DNA from: an uncultured Isosphaeraceae bacterium
GTDB lineage: Bacteria; Planctomycetota; Planctomycetia; Isosphaerales; Isosphaeraceae
Assembly: GCA_945957605.1 (NCBI GenBank)
Contig: CAMFLR010000019.1
Span: 1 to 64,000, forward strand
Length of the DNA: 64,000 nt
Reading direction: 5' to 3'
Shown here: positions 41,408-51,250 of the stretch, piece by piece
How the letters are laid out: each line of letters opens with the position of its first letter
Position numbering within the stretch: the stretch's first letter is position 1
Position numbers and translations under genes: made by a program
The notes under the pieces: model-generated
Seen by the model: only the letters and a program-made list of their open reading frames with translations
Told to the model about the DNA's origin: nothing
Databases searched by the model: none

Positions 41408-44347
41408 GTGGTGCGATCAACTTGGCGCCTCAGCGGCATCGCCGCGGTGATGTTCGGCATCTGCTTCGCAAGCCTGCCCGCGAGCGCGCAGCAGACCACA
41501 GGGACGGAAACGCCGGCCCCCGACGACCCGAATGCTCCGATCGATGATTCGCAATCCGAGCTGACGAAACAACTCACGCGAACGCTCACCGATGCCGATG
41601 CGGCAGAAAAGGCGAAGCGTGAACGCGAACGTCCGCCGATCGAAATCTTCAAGTCGTCGATTCTCCCCAACGACATTCTCCCCTACACCAAGGCGAATCA
41701 CTGGCTGACGCTCGGCCTCGAACTGCGAGCCAACCACAACAACTTCAACGGCACGTTCGAAACCCAGCCGATTTCGCTGCTCGACATGCCACACGAGGTG
41801 ATTTACAGGCGCGATGCGGGTCTCGTCCGCGGCCAGCGCTCGCGGTTGTTGATCCAGTTGATGACCCCGGTCGTGGCCAAGGAACTGCGGCTCAAGCTCG
41901 AACGCCCCGAGTCGATCATTCCCGATGAATACCTGGCATCGATGCGCGTACTCGAACCGCACCAGATGCTCATCCCCGTGCTCACCAAGGGAACGAATGA
42001 CAGCTACTCCCGCTGGCAACAGCTTCCGTTCATGTTTCCGCTCTCCGGCCAGAAGTCGGACGCGATGGTTTACGACCGCCAGCGCTACTATCGCATGGTA
42101 CTGCCGTCGGACATCGAACACCCCCAACTTCCCGGCCATCCGCTGACCTGGACGACGATCAGTCACGTGATCTGGGACGGAATCGCGCCCGAAACGCTCA
42201 GCCCGAGTCAGCAGGACGCAATGCTCGACTGGCTGCACTGGGGCGGACAGCTCATCATTGTCGGCGGTGCCGCACCAACGCTCGCACCCCTGCGGGAAAG
42301 CTTCCTCGCGCCTTATTTGCCCGCGGAAATCAACGGACAAAGCGCACAACTAACGACGCAAGATCTCGACGCCTTCTCGAAGATTTATCCACCGCCCTCG
42401 CCAACCTTCGAGCCCGACGAGCCGATCGAAGGCACCCAGCGCTACGAGACCGCCTTCGAGACCTACGGCAAGCGCTACGGCACACCCGTGCCGATCTTCC
42501 TGCCGGCAAACAAACCGCTCTATGTTGCTTCGCTTACACCGAAGCCGAACGCGCGAGTCATCGACTTCGGTAAGCCAAATCTTCCTCCACTCGCCGTCGA
42601 GTGGCGCATCGGCCGTGGCCGCGTGATGATGCTCGGCATCGGTCTCAACGACCCAGGAATCTCATCCTGGCCCGGGTTCTCGACGATGGTTCGGCGCGTC
42701 GTTCTCCGCCGTCCCGAAGATCCGCTCGGCGAAGAACTGCGGTACAACAACATGGGGGGCGGCGGTTATCTCGCTCCTCGGTACGACTCGCTCGTCGGTC
42801 CCGACCTCACCTGGACCCGCATTTTCGGCCGTGACCTTGGCGCACCCGAGCGACGCGTCGATTTGAGCGACGACGATCCGCAATCGGTGCCTCAAGCCCA
42901 ACCGTCAACGAAAAAAGCATTACCTACAACTCCTCCAGCGATCGGCTGGAACCGCAATCAGCAACCCTCGATCGCGCCGTTTCAAATCCCCGTCGCGGAA
43001 TGGCTCGATAACGCCGCGCTACCGAGGATGAGCCGCGAGAAACTCGAACAGGCATCCGGAATTGAAATCCCCGGCGCCCGTTTCGTGCTGATCGTGATTC
43101 TCGCGTACATCATCGCACTCGTGCCGATCAACCTGCTCATCTGCCGGCTCGCGTTCGGGCGCCGCGAATGGGCCTGGCTGGCCGCGCCGGTGCTCGCGCT
43201 GATCTTCGCCGTTATCGTCGAACGTGCAGCGGCGTATGACGTCGGTTACGACTCGGCGTGCAACGAAGTCGACCTGATCGAGATGTTCGGCGACTATCCC
43301 CGCGGCCACATCAACCGTTTTGCATCGCTCTACACAACCGGCCGCGTGAAGTACACCATCGCCTATCCCAACGACCCCACGGCCCTCGTGCTCCCGCTCA
43401 ACACCGGCCGGTCGATTCGCGGTGAAGACGTCGCTCAGTCCGTCTTCCAGGCCACGCCGACGCCGCAACTCTCGAACTTCCAGGTGCAGCCGCGCAGCCT
43501 CGCGATGTTCCGTGCAGAGCAACTCGTCAATTTGCCGGGCACGTTTGCTTTGACCGAGGAAAACGGCGTCCGCAAGGTTGTCAACAACTCGCCGTACCTG
43601 CTCCGCGACGCCGTGCTAATCGACCTGGGACTGAAGGAAAGCAAGATCACTCGCCTGGGACGAATCGAGACGAAGGGCGTTGTCGAAGTCGGTCAGCCGA
43701 TGACCGAAGAGACCTTCAAGCGGCCGACGATCGAAGGGTTGAAGAAGAATCAGGTCGATCCCGGCAACTTCCTGGAACTCGTCGTCCGAGCGTCGATCGC
43801 CAGCCGTCCCGAAGACGCGGGCGAAGTGAGACTCATCGGCTGGGTCGATTCGCATCAAGCCGGCCAGGCGATCACGCCGCCGGTTGACGTGCATCAGGGA
43901 TTCACCGTCGTAGTCGCCCACCTCAAAATGGGGCCGCCGCCCGACCCAGCTTTGATCCGCTACAACGCTTTGGCACGCGGCGCGGAAATGCCTTCGTCGC
44001 GTATGCTCAACACCGAACCGCCGCCCGTCTATCAACGCTTCATGGCACCCTTGCCAGCCCGCGGTGGCGCGACGACTCCTGCCCCCGCGCGACGCGTTCC
44101 GGCCGGTGCGATTCCGCTTCCACCTCCGCCACCAGTTACGCCTGGCCAGGGGGGTATTGGTGGTATTGGGGGCGGCATGGGGGCTATGCCTGGCGCACCC
44201 GCTGGCAGTCCTGCGCCAATCACGTTGCCCGCGCCTGCCCCTCCGCAGGGCACATCTCCTCCGCCCGACGCGACCTCGCCGTCGGGGACGGAGCCTCAAA
44301 AAGATTCAAGCGCCAACGACAACGATACGGAGACCGGCCGCTCATGA
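41408..44347 (+). CDS. Large exported/membrane protein of an ABC system (GldG-like position)
   Basis: 979 residues. Signal peptide (about 1-28), a long exported part with beta-rich repeats and a Rossmann-like stretch (AMLDWLHWGGQLIIVGGAAPT, about 275-295; RGRVMMLGIGLN near 405), then two membrane spans (about 557-577 and 590-610) and a further exported domain. The C-terminus is Pro/Gly-rich (LPPPPPVTPGQ, GGIGGIGGGMGAM). It overlaps the ABC ATPase gene by ATGA, so the two are coupled. This order, with ATPase and permease next, resembles Gld-like ABC systems, where a large exported protein partners the transporter; its substrate is not known. The GTG start has AAGGAG 6 bases upstream. Confidence 0.78.
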   Translation: MVRSTWRLSGIAAVMFGICFASLPASAQQTTGTETPAPDDPNAPIDDSQSELTKQLTRTLTDADAAEKAKRERERPPIEIFKSSILPNDILPYTKANHWLTLGLELRANHNNFNGTFETQPISLLDMPHEVIYRRDAGLVRGQRSRLLIQLMTPVVAKELRLKLERPESIIPDEYLASMRVLEPHQMLIPVLTKGTNDSYSRWQQLPFMFPLSGQKSDAMVYDRQRYYRMVLPSDIEHPQLPGHPLTWTTISHVIWDGIAPETLSPSQQDAMLDWLHWGGQLIIVGGAAPTLAPLRESFLAPYLPAEINGQSAQLTTQDLDAFSKIYPPPSPTFEPDEPIEGTQRYETAFETYGKRYGTPVPIFLPANKPLYVASLTPKPNARVIDFGKPNLPPLAVEWRIGRGRVMMLGIGLNDPGISSWPGFSTMVRRVVLRRPEDPLGEELRYNNMGGGGYLAPRYDSLVGPDLTWTRIFGRDLGAPERRVDLSDDDPQSVPQAQPSTKKALPTTPPAIGWNRNQQPSIAPFQIPVAEWLDNAALPRMSREKLEQASGIEIPGARFVLIVILAYIIALVPINLLICRLAFGRREWAWLAAPVLALIFAVIVERAAAYDVGYDSACNEVDLIEMFGDYPRGHINRFASLYTTGRVKYTIAYPNDPTALVLPLNTGRSIRGEDVAQSVFQATPTPQLSNFQVQPRSLAMFRAEQLVNLPGTFALTEENGVRKVVNNSPYLLRDAVLIDLGLKESKITRLGRIETKGVVEVGQPMTEETFKRPTIEGLKKNQVDPGNFLELVVRASIASRPEDAGEVRLIGWVDSHQAGQAITPPVDVHQGFTVVVAHLKMGPPPDPALIRYNALARGAEMPSSRMLNTEPPPVYQRFMAPLPARGGATTPAPARRVPAGAIPLPPPPPVTPGQGGIGGIGGGMGAMPGAPAGSPAPITLPAPAPPQGTSPPPDATSPSGTEPQKDSSANDNDTETGRS

Positions 44348-45273
44348 TCGAGCTGATGCATTTCACCAAGCGCTACGGTGATTTCGTTGCCGTGGACGAC
44401 TTGAACCTGTCGATTGGCACGGGCGAGGTCTTCGGTTTCATCGGACCCAACGGCGCGGGGAAGAGCACGACCATTCGCTTCCTCGCCACGCTCCTGCGTC
44501 CCACGTCGGGCGAAGGGAAAGTCGCGGGCCGATCGGTCACCCAAGACCCAATGGGCGTGCGCAAGGTCATCGGCTACATGCCCGACGACTTCGGCGTCTA
44601 TGACGGTATGAAAGTCTGGGAATTCCTGGATTTCTTCGCCGTCGCCTACGAAATCCCCAGGTCGTACCGCAAAAAAATCATCGGCCAGGTGCTCGAACTC
44701 CTCGACCTGACGCACAAGCGCGATGATTACGTCAACGGTCTCTCGAAAGGGATGAAGCAACGGCTCTGCCTGGCGAAAACGCTGGTGCACGACCCGCCGG
44801 TCCTGATCCTCGACGAGCCTGCGTCCGGTCTCGACCCGCGCGCCCGCCTCGAAATGAAGGCGTTGCTCAACGAACTTCGCGGGATGGGCAAAACCATCCT
44901 CGTGTCGAGCCACATCCTTTCCGAACTCGCCGATTTCTGTACGTCGATCGGCGTTATCGAGCGTGGTAAGTTGCTCGCCGCCGGAAGCATTGCCGACATC
45001 ACGCGTCAACTTCGCCAGCACCGCGTGCTCAAGGTGCGCGTGGTCGATGAGACTGCAGACCTCGCCGCGGCGATCATGCGCGATGAGTCCAACGTGAAAA
45101 CGATCGAACAATTTGATCACACGATCACCGCCGAATACCACGGCGACGACGAAGCTTTGGCGACCTTGCTTGGCCGTCTGATCTCGTCGGGCGTCGGCGT
45201 GCATTCCTTCGGCGAGGAAGAACTATCACTTGAAGAGGTGTTCATGATGATCACAAAAGGCATTGTGAACTGA
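44344..45273 (+). CDS. ABC transporter ATP-binding protein
   Basis: 309 residues with a complete ABC domain: Walker A GPNGAGKST near 35, Q-loop region, signature LSKGMKQRLCLAK, Walker B VLILDEPASGLDP and the switch His in ILVSSHILSELA. A C-terminal extra domain (about 225-309) is like that of ABC-2/NatA exporters. Start ATG overlaps the stop of the 979-residue gene. It should drive the ABC-2 permease that follows 52 bases on. Confidence 0.93.
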   Translation: MIELMHFTKRYGDFVAVDDLNLSIGTGEVFGFIGPNGAGKSTTIRFLATLLRPTSGEGKVAGRSVTQDPMGVRKVIGYMPDDFGVYDGMKVWEFLDFFAVAYEIPRSYRKKIIGQVLELLDLTHKRDDYVNGLSKGMKQRLCLAKTLVHDPPVLILDEPASGLDPRARLEMKALLNELRGMGKTILVSSHILSELADFCTSIGVIERGKLLAAGSIADITRQLRQHRVLKVRVVDETADLAAAIMRDESNVKTIEQFDHTITAEYHGDDEALATLLGRLISSGVGVHSFGEEELSLEEVFMMITKGIVN

Positions 45274-45324
45274 GCGCGTGAGCTTCGGGATCCGTCCACT
45301 TCTGTCGATGCGGCCACCCTCATC

Positions 45325-46974
45325 ATGATACTTCGCGACAACCCGGTTCTCATTCGCGAGTTGCTCGTCAACCTCCGGTCGCCCCGGGCGTTCGCCTTGC
45401 AATTCGTCTACGTTTCGTTGCTCGGCGCGATGGTCTATTTCGCCTGGCCGGCGAACGAAGGGCAAGTCAGCTCAGGCGCTGCGCAGCGTCTGTTCGACCT
45501 CTTCTTCCTCGGCCAGTTCTTCCTCGTCGCCCTCGTTGCGCCCACGTTCGCGGCGGGCAGCATCACCGGCGAGAAAGAGCGCAAAACGTACGAAATGCTC
45601 CTCGCCAGTCCGCTGATGCCAACCAGCATCCTCATCGGCAAGCTACTTAGCTCACTCACATATCTTGTGATTCTGATTATATCAAGTCTACCGCTGATCA
45701 TCCTTTGCTTCCTGCTCGGCGGTATTTTGCTCTCAGAAATCGCGCGAGCGTATCTCATTCTGATTCTCGCAGCCGGCACGTTCGGCCTGCTGAGCCTCGC
45801 CTGTTCAAGCTACTTCGGCCGTACATCATCGGCGCTGGTCGTGAGCTACCTCGTGATCTTGCCGCTGGCAATCACCTGCGTTTACCTCACCCGCACGAAC
45901 GACACCACGCTCCGCGACTTCGTGTCGATCTCGGTGTTGCCGCCATGGTGCCTGATGATCTGGTCGGTGGTCGTCATCGCGCTCAACGGCCGATTATTGC
46001 GCCCGCCGGATGTTGGTAGTGAAGGTAAGGAAGTTGTCGACGAAGAGCAGGAGATGAAGTACGCGATCGGCGTCGTGATCGACCGCGACCTCTTCCCCGA
46101 CAAGCTATTCGCTCCGGCAAAACGTACCGACCTGATGCCCGACGGCACGAACCCGGTGCTCGACAAGGAACTGCGATCCGAAATCTTCGCGCAGGGCACG
46201 CTCATGCTCCGCGTGGTCATTCAGGTGAGCATGCTGCTGTCGATCCCGCTCATGGCGTTCCTCCTCTTCCTCCGTCCTGAAAACGCGGGCTATTACGTCT
46301 CCTACGTGTTGACATTTAACCTGCTCGTTGGCCCAGTTTTCTCGGCGGGAAGCATCACGCAGGAACGCGAGCGCCAAACGCTGAACCTGCTGCTCACAAC
46401 ATTGCTCCGGCCCGGAAAAATCGTCTTCGCGAAGCTCATCGCAGCACTTCGCGTTTCGACCGTCCTCACCTTCCTGCTCACCGAACAACTGTTGCTGGCA
46501 TACGTGCTGATTCCCGAGCTGCGCGACCGTGCGTGGACGCTGGTGATTTACCTGCTCATCATCGCGACGTGCTGCCTGGCGACCTCCACAATCGGCCTCT
46601 TGTGCTCGGCACTGTCGCGCAAGACGTCTGTGGCGATGATTCTCACGTATCTCTCGTTGCTGCTCCTGTTCGTCGGCCCAGTCGGTTTGCGCTGGTATTT
46701 GCAGGGGTTTGCAGGAGGGATCTCGGAAGCGAGACTCGCGGCATTCACTGTGAGTAGCCCGTATTCCGCGGCGTTCAGCATTCCAATGAAATCGAGCCAG
46801 TTCAGCACGACCGACGCGAACTCGCAGGCTTCGATGACCCAGCAAATCATCCCCGGCATCAACTTGCCCGTGTGGGCCGTTTACCTCATCATGTACCCGC
46901 CGCTCTGTGCGATGCTGTTCGGGTTGACTTACGTATTCTTCCGTTATCGATGGTGGAGGGCAGGCGGAACGTGA
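45325..46974 (+). CDS. ABC-2 type permease, two-repeat
   Basis: 549 residues and about 12 membrane segments, in two similar halves. Each half has the ABC-2 signature around TFAAGSITGEKERKTYEMLLASPL (about 75-98) and VFSAGSITQERERQTLNLLLTTLL (about 335-360). So the permease is probably a fusion of two half-sized ABC-2 units. It belongs with the preceding ATPase. No clear ribosome site precedes ATG 45325; it may be coupled to the ATPase gene. Its stop overlaps the GTG of the next gene. Confidence 0.9.
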   Translation: MILRDNPVLIRELLVNLRSPRAFALQFVYVSLLGAMVYFAWPANEGQVSSGAAQRLFDLFFLGQFFLVALVAPTFAAGSITGEKERKTYEMLLASPLMPTSILIGKLLSSLTYLVILIISSLPLIILCFLLGGILLSEIARAYLILILAAGTFGLLSLACSSYFGRTSSALVVSYLVILPLAITCVYLTRTNDTTLRDFVSISVLPPWCLMIWSVVVIALNGRLLRPPDVGSEGKEVVDEEQEMKYAIGVVIDRDLFPDKLFAPAKRTDLMPDGTNPVLDKELRSEIFAQGTLMLRVVIQVSMLLSIPLMAFLLFLRPENAGYYVSYVLTFNLLVGPVFSAGSITQERERQTLNLLLTTLLRPGKIVFAKLIAALRVSTVLTFLLTEQLLLAYVLIPELRDRAWTLVIYLLIIATCCLATSTIGLLCSALSRKTSVAMILTYLSLLLLFVGPVGLRWYLQGFAGGISEARLAAFTVSSPYSAAFSIPMKSSQFSTTDANSQASMTQQIIPGINLPVWAVYLIMYPPLCAMLFGLTYVFFRYRWWRAGGT

Positions 46975-47576
46975 CGGAAGTTTCAGACAGGGATGTTCAG
47001 GCGAAATCGTCACCTCGGATGAGGGTCACGGTTGCGGGGACCCTCGAATTTATACTTTCATGTGAGTGCGTCTACGCGTACGCGAAGGTTTACCATTTTT
47101 TGTGGGTGTCACCTGGATGGTCGCCGCCGATCGCCAACGCTATTAGGAACACGATCCCCGCAGTACTGGCTGCGATTGGCCTTATGGGCGGCGCTGGATT
47201 ACTTGTAGAGACGCTGCGCGGGCGCAAACCTGCGACCTGGTCGGTAGGGCGCTGGGTTTGGTCGATCGCCGGGCTAAGCGCTTTGATGGCACCGCTCTGG
47301 GAGGTGTTTCTGGAGCTCGTCGCGATTGCGAACTATCCTGGTCGAGCGACGCTCTCGGAAGCCGTCATGAACGCGCTTCGACGCGCGGCCCATAGCAGTA
47401 CCTACATGGTCGATTTGACCTGGATACTCGTCGGGCTCTGGGTCACTGCTCACATTACGCGTGCACTTCCCAGCGGTCCAATTGACTTCCGCGAGTTGGC
47501 AGGCCGAACTTACCTAACCTTGCTGGTCGTCGTTCGGATCGGCTTAAGCCTTGTGTATAATATCTTCAGGATTTGA
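46971..47576 (+). CDS. Multi-pass membrane protein, first of a tandem paralogous pair
   Basis: 201 residues with four to five hydrophobic segments (for example AGTLEFILSCECVYAYAKVY, TIPAVLAAIGLMGGAGLLVETL, LTWILVGLWVTAHIT). No known family. The GTG start overlaps the permease stop (GTGA), and the N-terminus MTEVSDRD aligns with MTEDSHSP of the next gene, which supports both starts. Motif VGRWVWSIAGL near residue 90 and GPIDFRELAGRTY near the end recur in the paralog. Possibly an accessory of the ABC system. Confidence 0.75.
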   Translation: MTEVSDRDVQAKSSPRMRVTVAGTLEFILSCECVYAYAKVYHFLWVSPGWSPPIANAIRNTIPAVLAAIGLMGGAGLLVETLRGRKPATWSVGRWVWSIAGLSALMAPLWEVFLELVAIANYPGRATLSEAVMNALRRAAHSSTYMVDLTWILVGLWVTAHITRALPSGPIDFRELAGRTYLTLLVVVRIGLSLVYNIFRI

Positions 47577-47668
47577 TCCGGCTCGGTGGCAAACTCAAGG
47601 CTTTCAAGCGACTGCGATTTCGAGCCGCCGGACTAAACTGTTCACCGCCGTCGAGTGGCAGGCAATGT

Positions 47669-48277
47669 ATGACTGAAGATTCGCATTCGCCGGAAACTAT
47701 TCCGCACCAGCGTTTTAATGGTCTTACAATCGCATCGCTGATCGAAATCATCATCGCATCTGGAATCCTACTGGCGGCCCTCAGAATCTTCGTCGGTACT
47801 AGCGGCTCCCGCATCTCAACATTACCTGCTCGCATATTTGTCAATCAAACGGCAACGGGACTGTTCACAAGTATTGGGCTTGCAGGCGGCATCGGCCTGC
47901 TGTTCGAGTATTTCCGAACCCGCGCAGCGAGAAACTGGTCGATTGGCCGCTGGTGCTGGTCGATCGCCGGATTCTATTATGTTCTCACAGGATTTTGGTC
48001 GGTGCTTATGCCGTACCTATACGCATCGGTACGTCCTGACCGATGGACGCCCTCGCCCCATAAGGCTGCGTCCTACGCATTTGACCGCTTTATGCTCGAC
48101 AACCGCTCGGTGACCGACTTGTCAATGGCGCTGGTTGCCCTGTGTTTCACCGCCTGGATCACGCAAGTACTACCGAAAGGTCCCGTAGACCTGCGCGAAC
48201 GGCTGGGACGGATTTACGCGAGCTTGATCGCGGCCGCGGGCATTGCCGCCGGCCTGACGGACGCCCTCTCACGCTGA
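47669..48277 (+). CDS. Multi-pass membrane protein, second of the tandem paralogous pair
   Basis: 202 residues, same size as its upstream neighbour. Shared features are the MTE start, IGRWCWSIAGF, and GPVDLRERLGRIY near the C-terminus, with hydrophobic segments in the same order. ATG 47669 is chosen by that alignment; a TTG at 47573 overlapping the previous stop would add 32 residues with no counterpart in the paralog. Function unknown; probably arose by tandem duplication. Confidence 0.75.
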   Translation: MTEDSHSPETIPHQRFNGLTIASLIEIIIASGILLAALRIFVGTSGSRISTLPARIFVNQTATGLFTSIGLAGGIGLLFEYFRTRAARNWSIGRWCWSIAGFYYVLTGFWSVLMPYLYASVRPDRWTPSPHKAASYAFDRFMLDNRSVTDLSMALVALCFTAWITQVLPKGPVDLRERLGRIYASLIAAAGIAAGLTDALSR

Positions 48278-48281
48278 TCAT

Positions 48282-49184
48282 TCACGGCAGTGGCTCGCCG
48301 TCGAGATACCACATCTTGTCCTCACCGCGAACCGCTCGAATCGTGCCGCCGTATGTGAGAACGACCTTGTGCGAACCATCTCGCTCGATCACCCGAGCCG
48401 AGTACTTGGCCTCGATCTCGGTTTGACCGGCGCTCTTCTCTGCCTTGAAATCGACGAGCTCGATATCAAACGGATTGAGCATTCCGCCATTCTTTACTTC
48501 GGATTTCCACGTGTTCACGCGATTCTTCCAGTACGCGTTGAACTCGACGAAATCTTTATAGTCAGGCGAAGTCCGGCCGCCTCGCGCCAGTAGAAGCCAC
48601 ATCCGGCGCGTGTGTGGCACGAGATGCGAAAACGCGCCGAAGAAGTCTTTGAGTGCCTGTTCGGGCGTCATCCGCACCGGCCGTTCCAGTGTGATCAGCA
48701 GCGGATACGCCAGAATGGTCAGCCCGACGACGCAAACGAGCAGCACACCGAGCCAGAGCATGATCGCCGAGAACGTGAACGTCGCGTACAGCAAATATCC
48801 CGCAACGACTAGACCGATTCCAAATCTGACCAGACTGCCGCCCCACTCCGCCCAGCGCGACCAAACCTGTTCCACCGCGTCCGACGGCGATGCCGACGAT
48901 CGCGACGCACGGCGAGGCCGCGTAGCGATGTCATCATCCGAATCGGCCGCGCGCGAGCTCCGGCTCGGCTTGGTGCGAGGTTCATCGGAAGGCGGCGGCA
49001 CACTCATCGGCCGCCGCGTCACCGGTTCCTCGACGTCCTCGATCGAATAGCCGTCGCCCGGTTCGCTTGGGGTTTCTGGCTTCGCAGGCTGCGGCTTCGA
49101 CTCGCTTGGCTCGCTGCCGAAAAGGAGCGAAGCGTCGGCGATATCGGGCTCGCCTTCCGGTTTCGGGTCGGGCATGGGCGTCAC
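48282..49184 (-). CDS. Membrane protein with acidic/Ser-rich N-terminus
   Basis: 300 residues. About 1-105 are disordered-looking (Pro, Glu, Ser, then a basic Arg/Ser patch), about 115-160 hold two close membrane spans (GSLVRFGIGLVVAGYLLYATF and AIMLWLGVLLVCVVGLTILAY), and the rest is a soluble domain with EVKNGGMLNPFDIELVDFKAEK. No family recognised. GTG 49184 overlaps the stop of the FG-GAP gene (GTGA), so the pair is coupled; an ATG 9 bases later (49175) is possible. The gene converges on the tandem paralogs. Confidence 0.72.
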   Translation of the reverse strand: MTPMPDPKPEGEPDIADASLLFGSEPSESKPQPAKPETPSEPGDGYSIEDVEEPVTRRPMSVPPPSDEPRTKPSRSSRAADSDDDIATRPRRASRSSASPSDAVEQVWSRWAEWGGSLVRFGIGLVVAGYLLYATFTFSAIMLWLGVLLVCVVGLTILAYPLLITLERPVRMTPEQALKDFFGAFSHLVPHTRRMWLLLARGGRTSPDYKDFVEFNAYWKNRVNTWKSEVKNGGMLNPFDIELVDFKAEKSAGQTEIEAKYSARVIERDGSHKVVLTYGGTIRAVRGEDKMWYLDGEPLP

Positions 49185-51154
49185 CAGCGAATGTCGGACC
49201 GCGAGAAGTGCTGCACAACGCCGTCGTCACCCACGATGACCAACCCGCCCGAGCCAACGCCCGAAGGGCTGCATCCGGCGACGCCAACGACAATCGGCGC
49301 GCCATCGGCACGTGTGATCATGCGAGGTAACACGGTGTTGTGCCCGCGATTTTCCAGAAGCAGAACCGTCGAGACGTCGTCGAGCGATTCAACCGGCTTG
49401 CCGAGCAGACCCGCGATGACGTGTCGACCGCCGCGAGGAACACCGACGAGGATGTCCGGCTGGCCGCTCCCTGTGAAATCGCCGGCCCAGAGCGAAGCCT
49501 GGCCGTTTTGGCCGTAGGCACCATCAAGGCGAATCAGGCGTCCCAGCGTGTCGACGATCGCGGTTGGCGGCGCGAGGTTGTTCGAAGCGTCACCGCCGTA
49601 AACGCACAGGAAGCCCTGCAGGTCGAGTGCGATGAGGTCGAAATTCTCGGTATTCAGCCAGCGTGCGATCCCTGGCCGGACGCGCGGCGGGGTAAAAAGC
49701 GGCGCATTGTTAACGAGAAACGGAACGGGCAAGGCGAATCGCGGATCGGTCGCCGCGCCGTCGTTTTTGAGCCACAGAACATCGCCGCCCGCACCCGACA
49801 AAATAATGTCGAGCCGGCCATTGCTGTTCCAGTCGGCCACAGCCGGACACGCATGACCCAACATCGGCGCGGCGGGACCGAGCAAGCGTCCATCCGGCCC
49901 CGGATCGAGCCGGAACGGCACGCCGCTTCCTTCCAACTCAACCGGCGCTGTGTACTGGCGAGTCGCGCCTTCGCCGGCGTCCTTGATCCACCAGATTCGC
50001 CCGGCCGCGTCACCCACGACGAAGTCGAGACCGCCGTTCTGGTCGAGGTCAACCGCCGTCGCGACGACGCCACCACCCAGGTGCAAATCACCCGCTGCGC
50101 CTTCGAGCACCACCGGCGCCTGCGCGTTGTCGCGACCCGAGGCGGCATGGATGGCGAAAATACGACCATCCGCCGTGCCGTAAATCAACTCGACGCGTCG
50201 GTCCCCGTCGAGATCGGCGGCAATCAGCGTGGTGCGATCGTCGGGAAGTTGAAGCGGCTTGCCCGCACTCATCAGTTTGCGGGGATCGAGCAATACCGGC
50301 GGGCGCTGGCCACCAAAGTTGCGATAAAGCTGCACCGTTCCGTGACGATCGGCCGTCATCAACTCGAGCGCAGTACCGCCGCCCCACGCAACCGCCAATC
50401 CGGCGGGCTGTACGTCGAGGTTGAGCGAACCAGTTTCAGGGACGAGTTCATCCTGAAGCTCGAACGCAGGAGTTTCAGCCGATCCCACGTTCTTCAGCCA
50501 GCGAATCCGTCCGACAGGTGCCTGACCACGCCACTTGCCGACATGATCATATCCCGGATGGCCCGCCATCTGGTTGAAGCCGATTTGCAACTCGACCGGC
50601 AGCTCTTCGGGCCAGTAGCCGGTCATGTCGTTCAGGCCGACGAGTAGGTCGGTCAGCTTGTCGCCGTCCCAGTCGATCGCCACAAGCTGCGCAACTTGTG
50701 CACCCTGTACGCCGAGATCGGGCCCGAACCCGAGCGACGCGCGGCTTTCAAACTGCGGATTTCCCGGCGTTCCCATGTTCTTGAGGAGTACGAGGCCAGA
50801 GGCGTCGAACCCTACCAGATTGAAGCTGACGCCCACCGGCAGCGCTGAAACGCAGCGCAGGCCAGCGAGACCATCGACGGGCGTTCCGGCGTCATATTGC
50901 GGCGGAAACACGCCCGAAGGCGACGTTTGGCGATAGAGGCGTGCTGACCGCCTGCCGAGCGAAGGACCGGCGGTGACGAGCAAGTCGGCTCGCCCTTGGC
51001 CGTCCCAGTCGACAACCGTTGCTTCGGAGTGCGGCCCGAATCCAATGGGGCGAGTCGAGACCGACGCGTGCCACTCCAAGGTCGTCGTGGCTGGCTCGGC
51101 AACGACCTCGGGCTCCTCGTGAGGTTGGGCAGTCATCTCGTCGGCCGTCGCCAT
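49181..51154 (-). CDS. FG-GAP/VCBS repeat beta-propeller protein
   Basis: 657 residues built of about six to seven FG-GAP-type blades. Calcium-loop motifs recur: DWDGQGRADLLV, DWDGDKLTDLLVG, DLDGDRRVELIYG, DLDQNGGLDFVVGD, DWNSNGRLDIILSG and DFTGSGQPDILVG. These are typical calcium-binding extracellular or periplasmic propellers, usually for binding. No signal peptide is visible at the chosen ATG, which has GAAGGAG about 8 bases upstream; export might use another route. It overlaps the following membrane protein gene. Confidence 0.87.
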   Translation of the reverse strand: MATADEMTAQPHEEPEVVAEPATTTLEWHASVSTRPIGFGPHSEATVVDWDGQGRADLLVTAGPSLGRRSARLYRQTSPSGVFPPQYDAGTPVDGLAGLRCVSALPVGVSFNLVGFDASGLVLLKNMGTPGNPQFESRASLGFGPDLGVQGAQVAQLVAIDWDGDKLTDLLVGLNDMTGYWPEELPVELQIGFNQMAGHPGYDHVGKWRGQAPVGRIRWLKNVGSAETPAFELQDELVPETGSLNLDVQPAGLAVAWGGGTALELMTADRHGTVQLYRNFGGQRPPVLLDPRKLMSAGKPLQLPDDRTTLIAADLDGDRRVELIYGTADGRIFAIHAASGRDNAQAPVVLEGAAGDLHLGGGVVATAVDLDQNGGLDFVVGDAAGRIWWIKDAGEGATRQYTAPVELEGSGVPFRLDPGPDGRLLGPAAPMLGHACPAVADWNSNGRLDIILSGAGGDVLWLKNDGAATDPRFALPVPFLVNNAPLFTPPRVRPGIARWLNTENFDLIALDLQGFLCVYGGDASNNLAPPTAIVDTLGRLIRLDGAYGQNGQASLWAGDFTGSGQPDILVGVPRGGRHVIAGLLGKPVESLDDVSTVLLLENRGHNTVLPRMITRADGAPIVVGVAGCSPSGVGSGGLVIVGDDGVVQHFSRSDIRW

Positions 51155-51250
51155 CGCCGCATCTCCTTCGGGCTAGTTGTCGCGGGTCACTCGCACGATC
51201 AGGGCTTTATAGAATAACGACTTTCCCGTCAGGATGCGCCCCGAGTCCGC

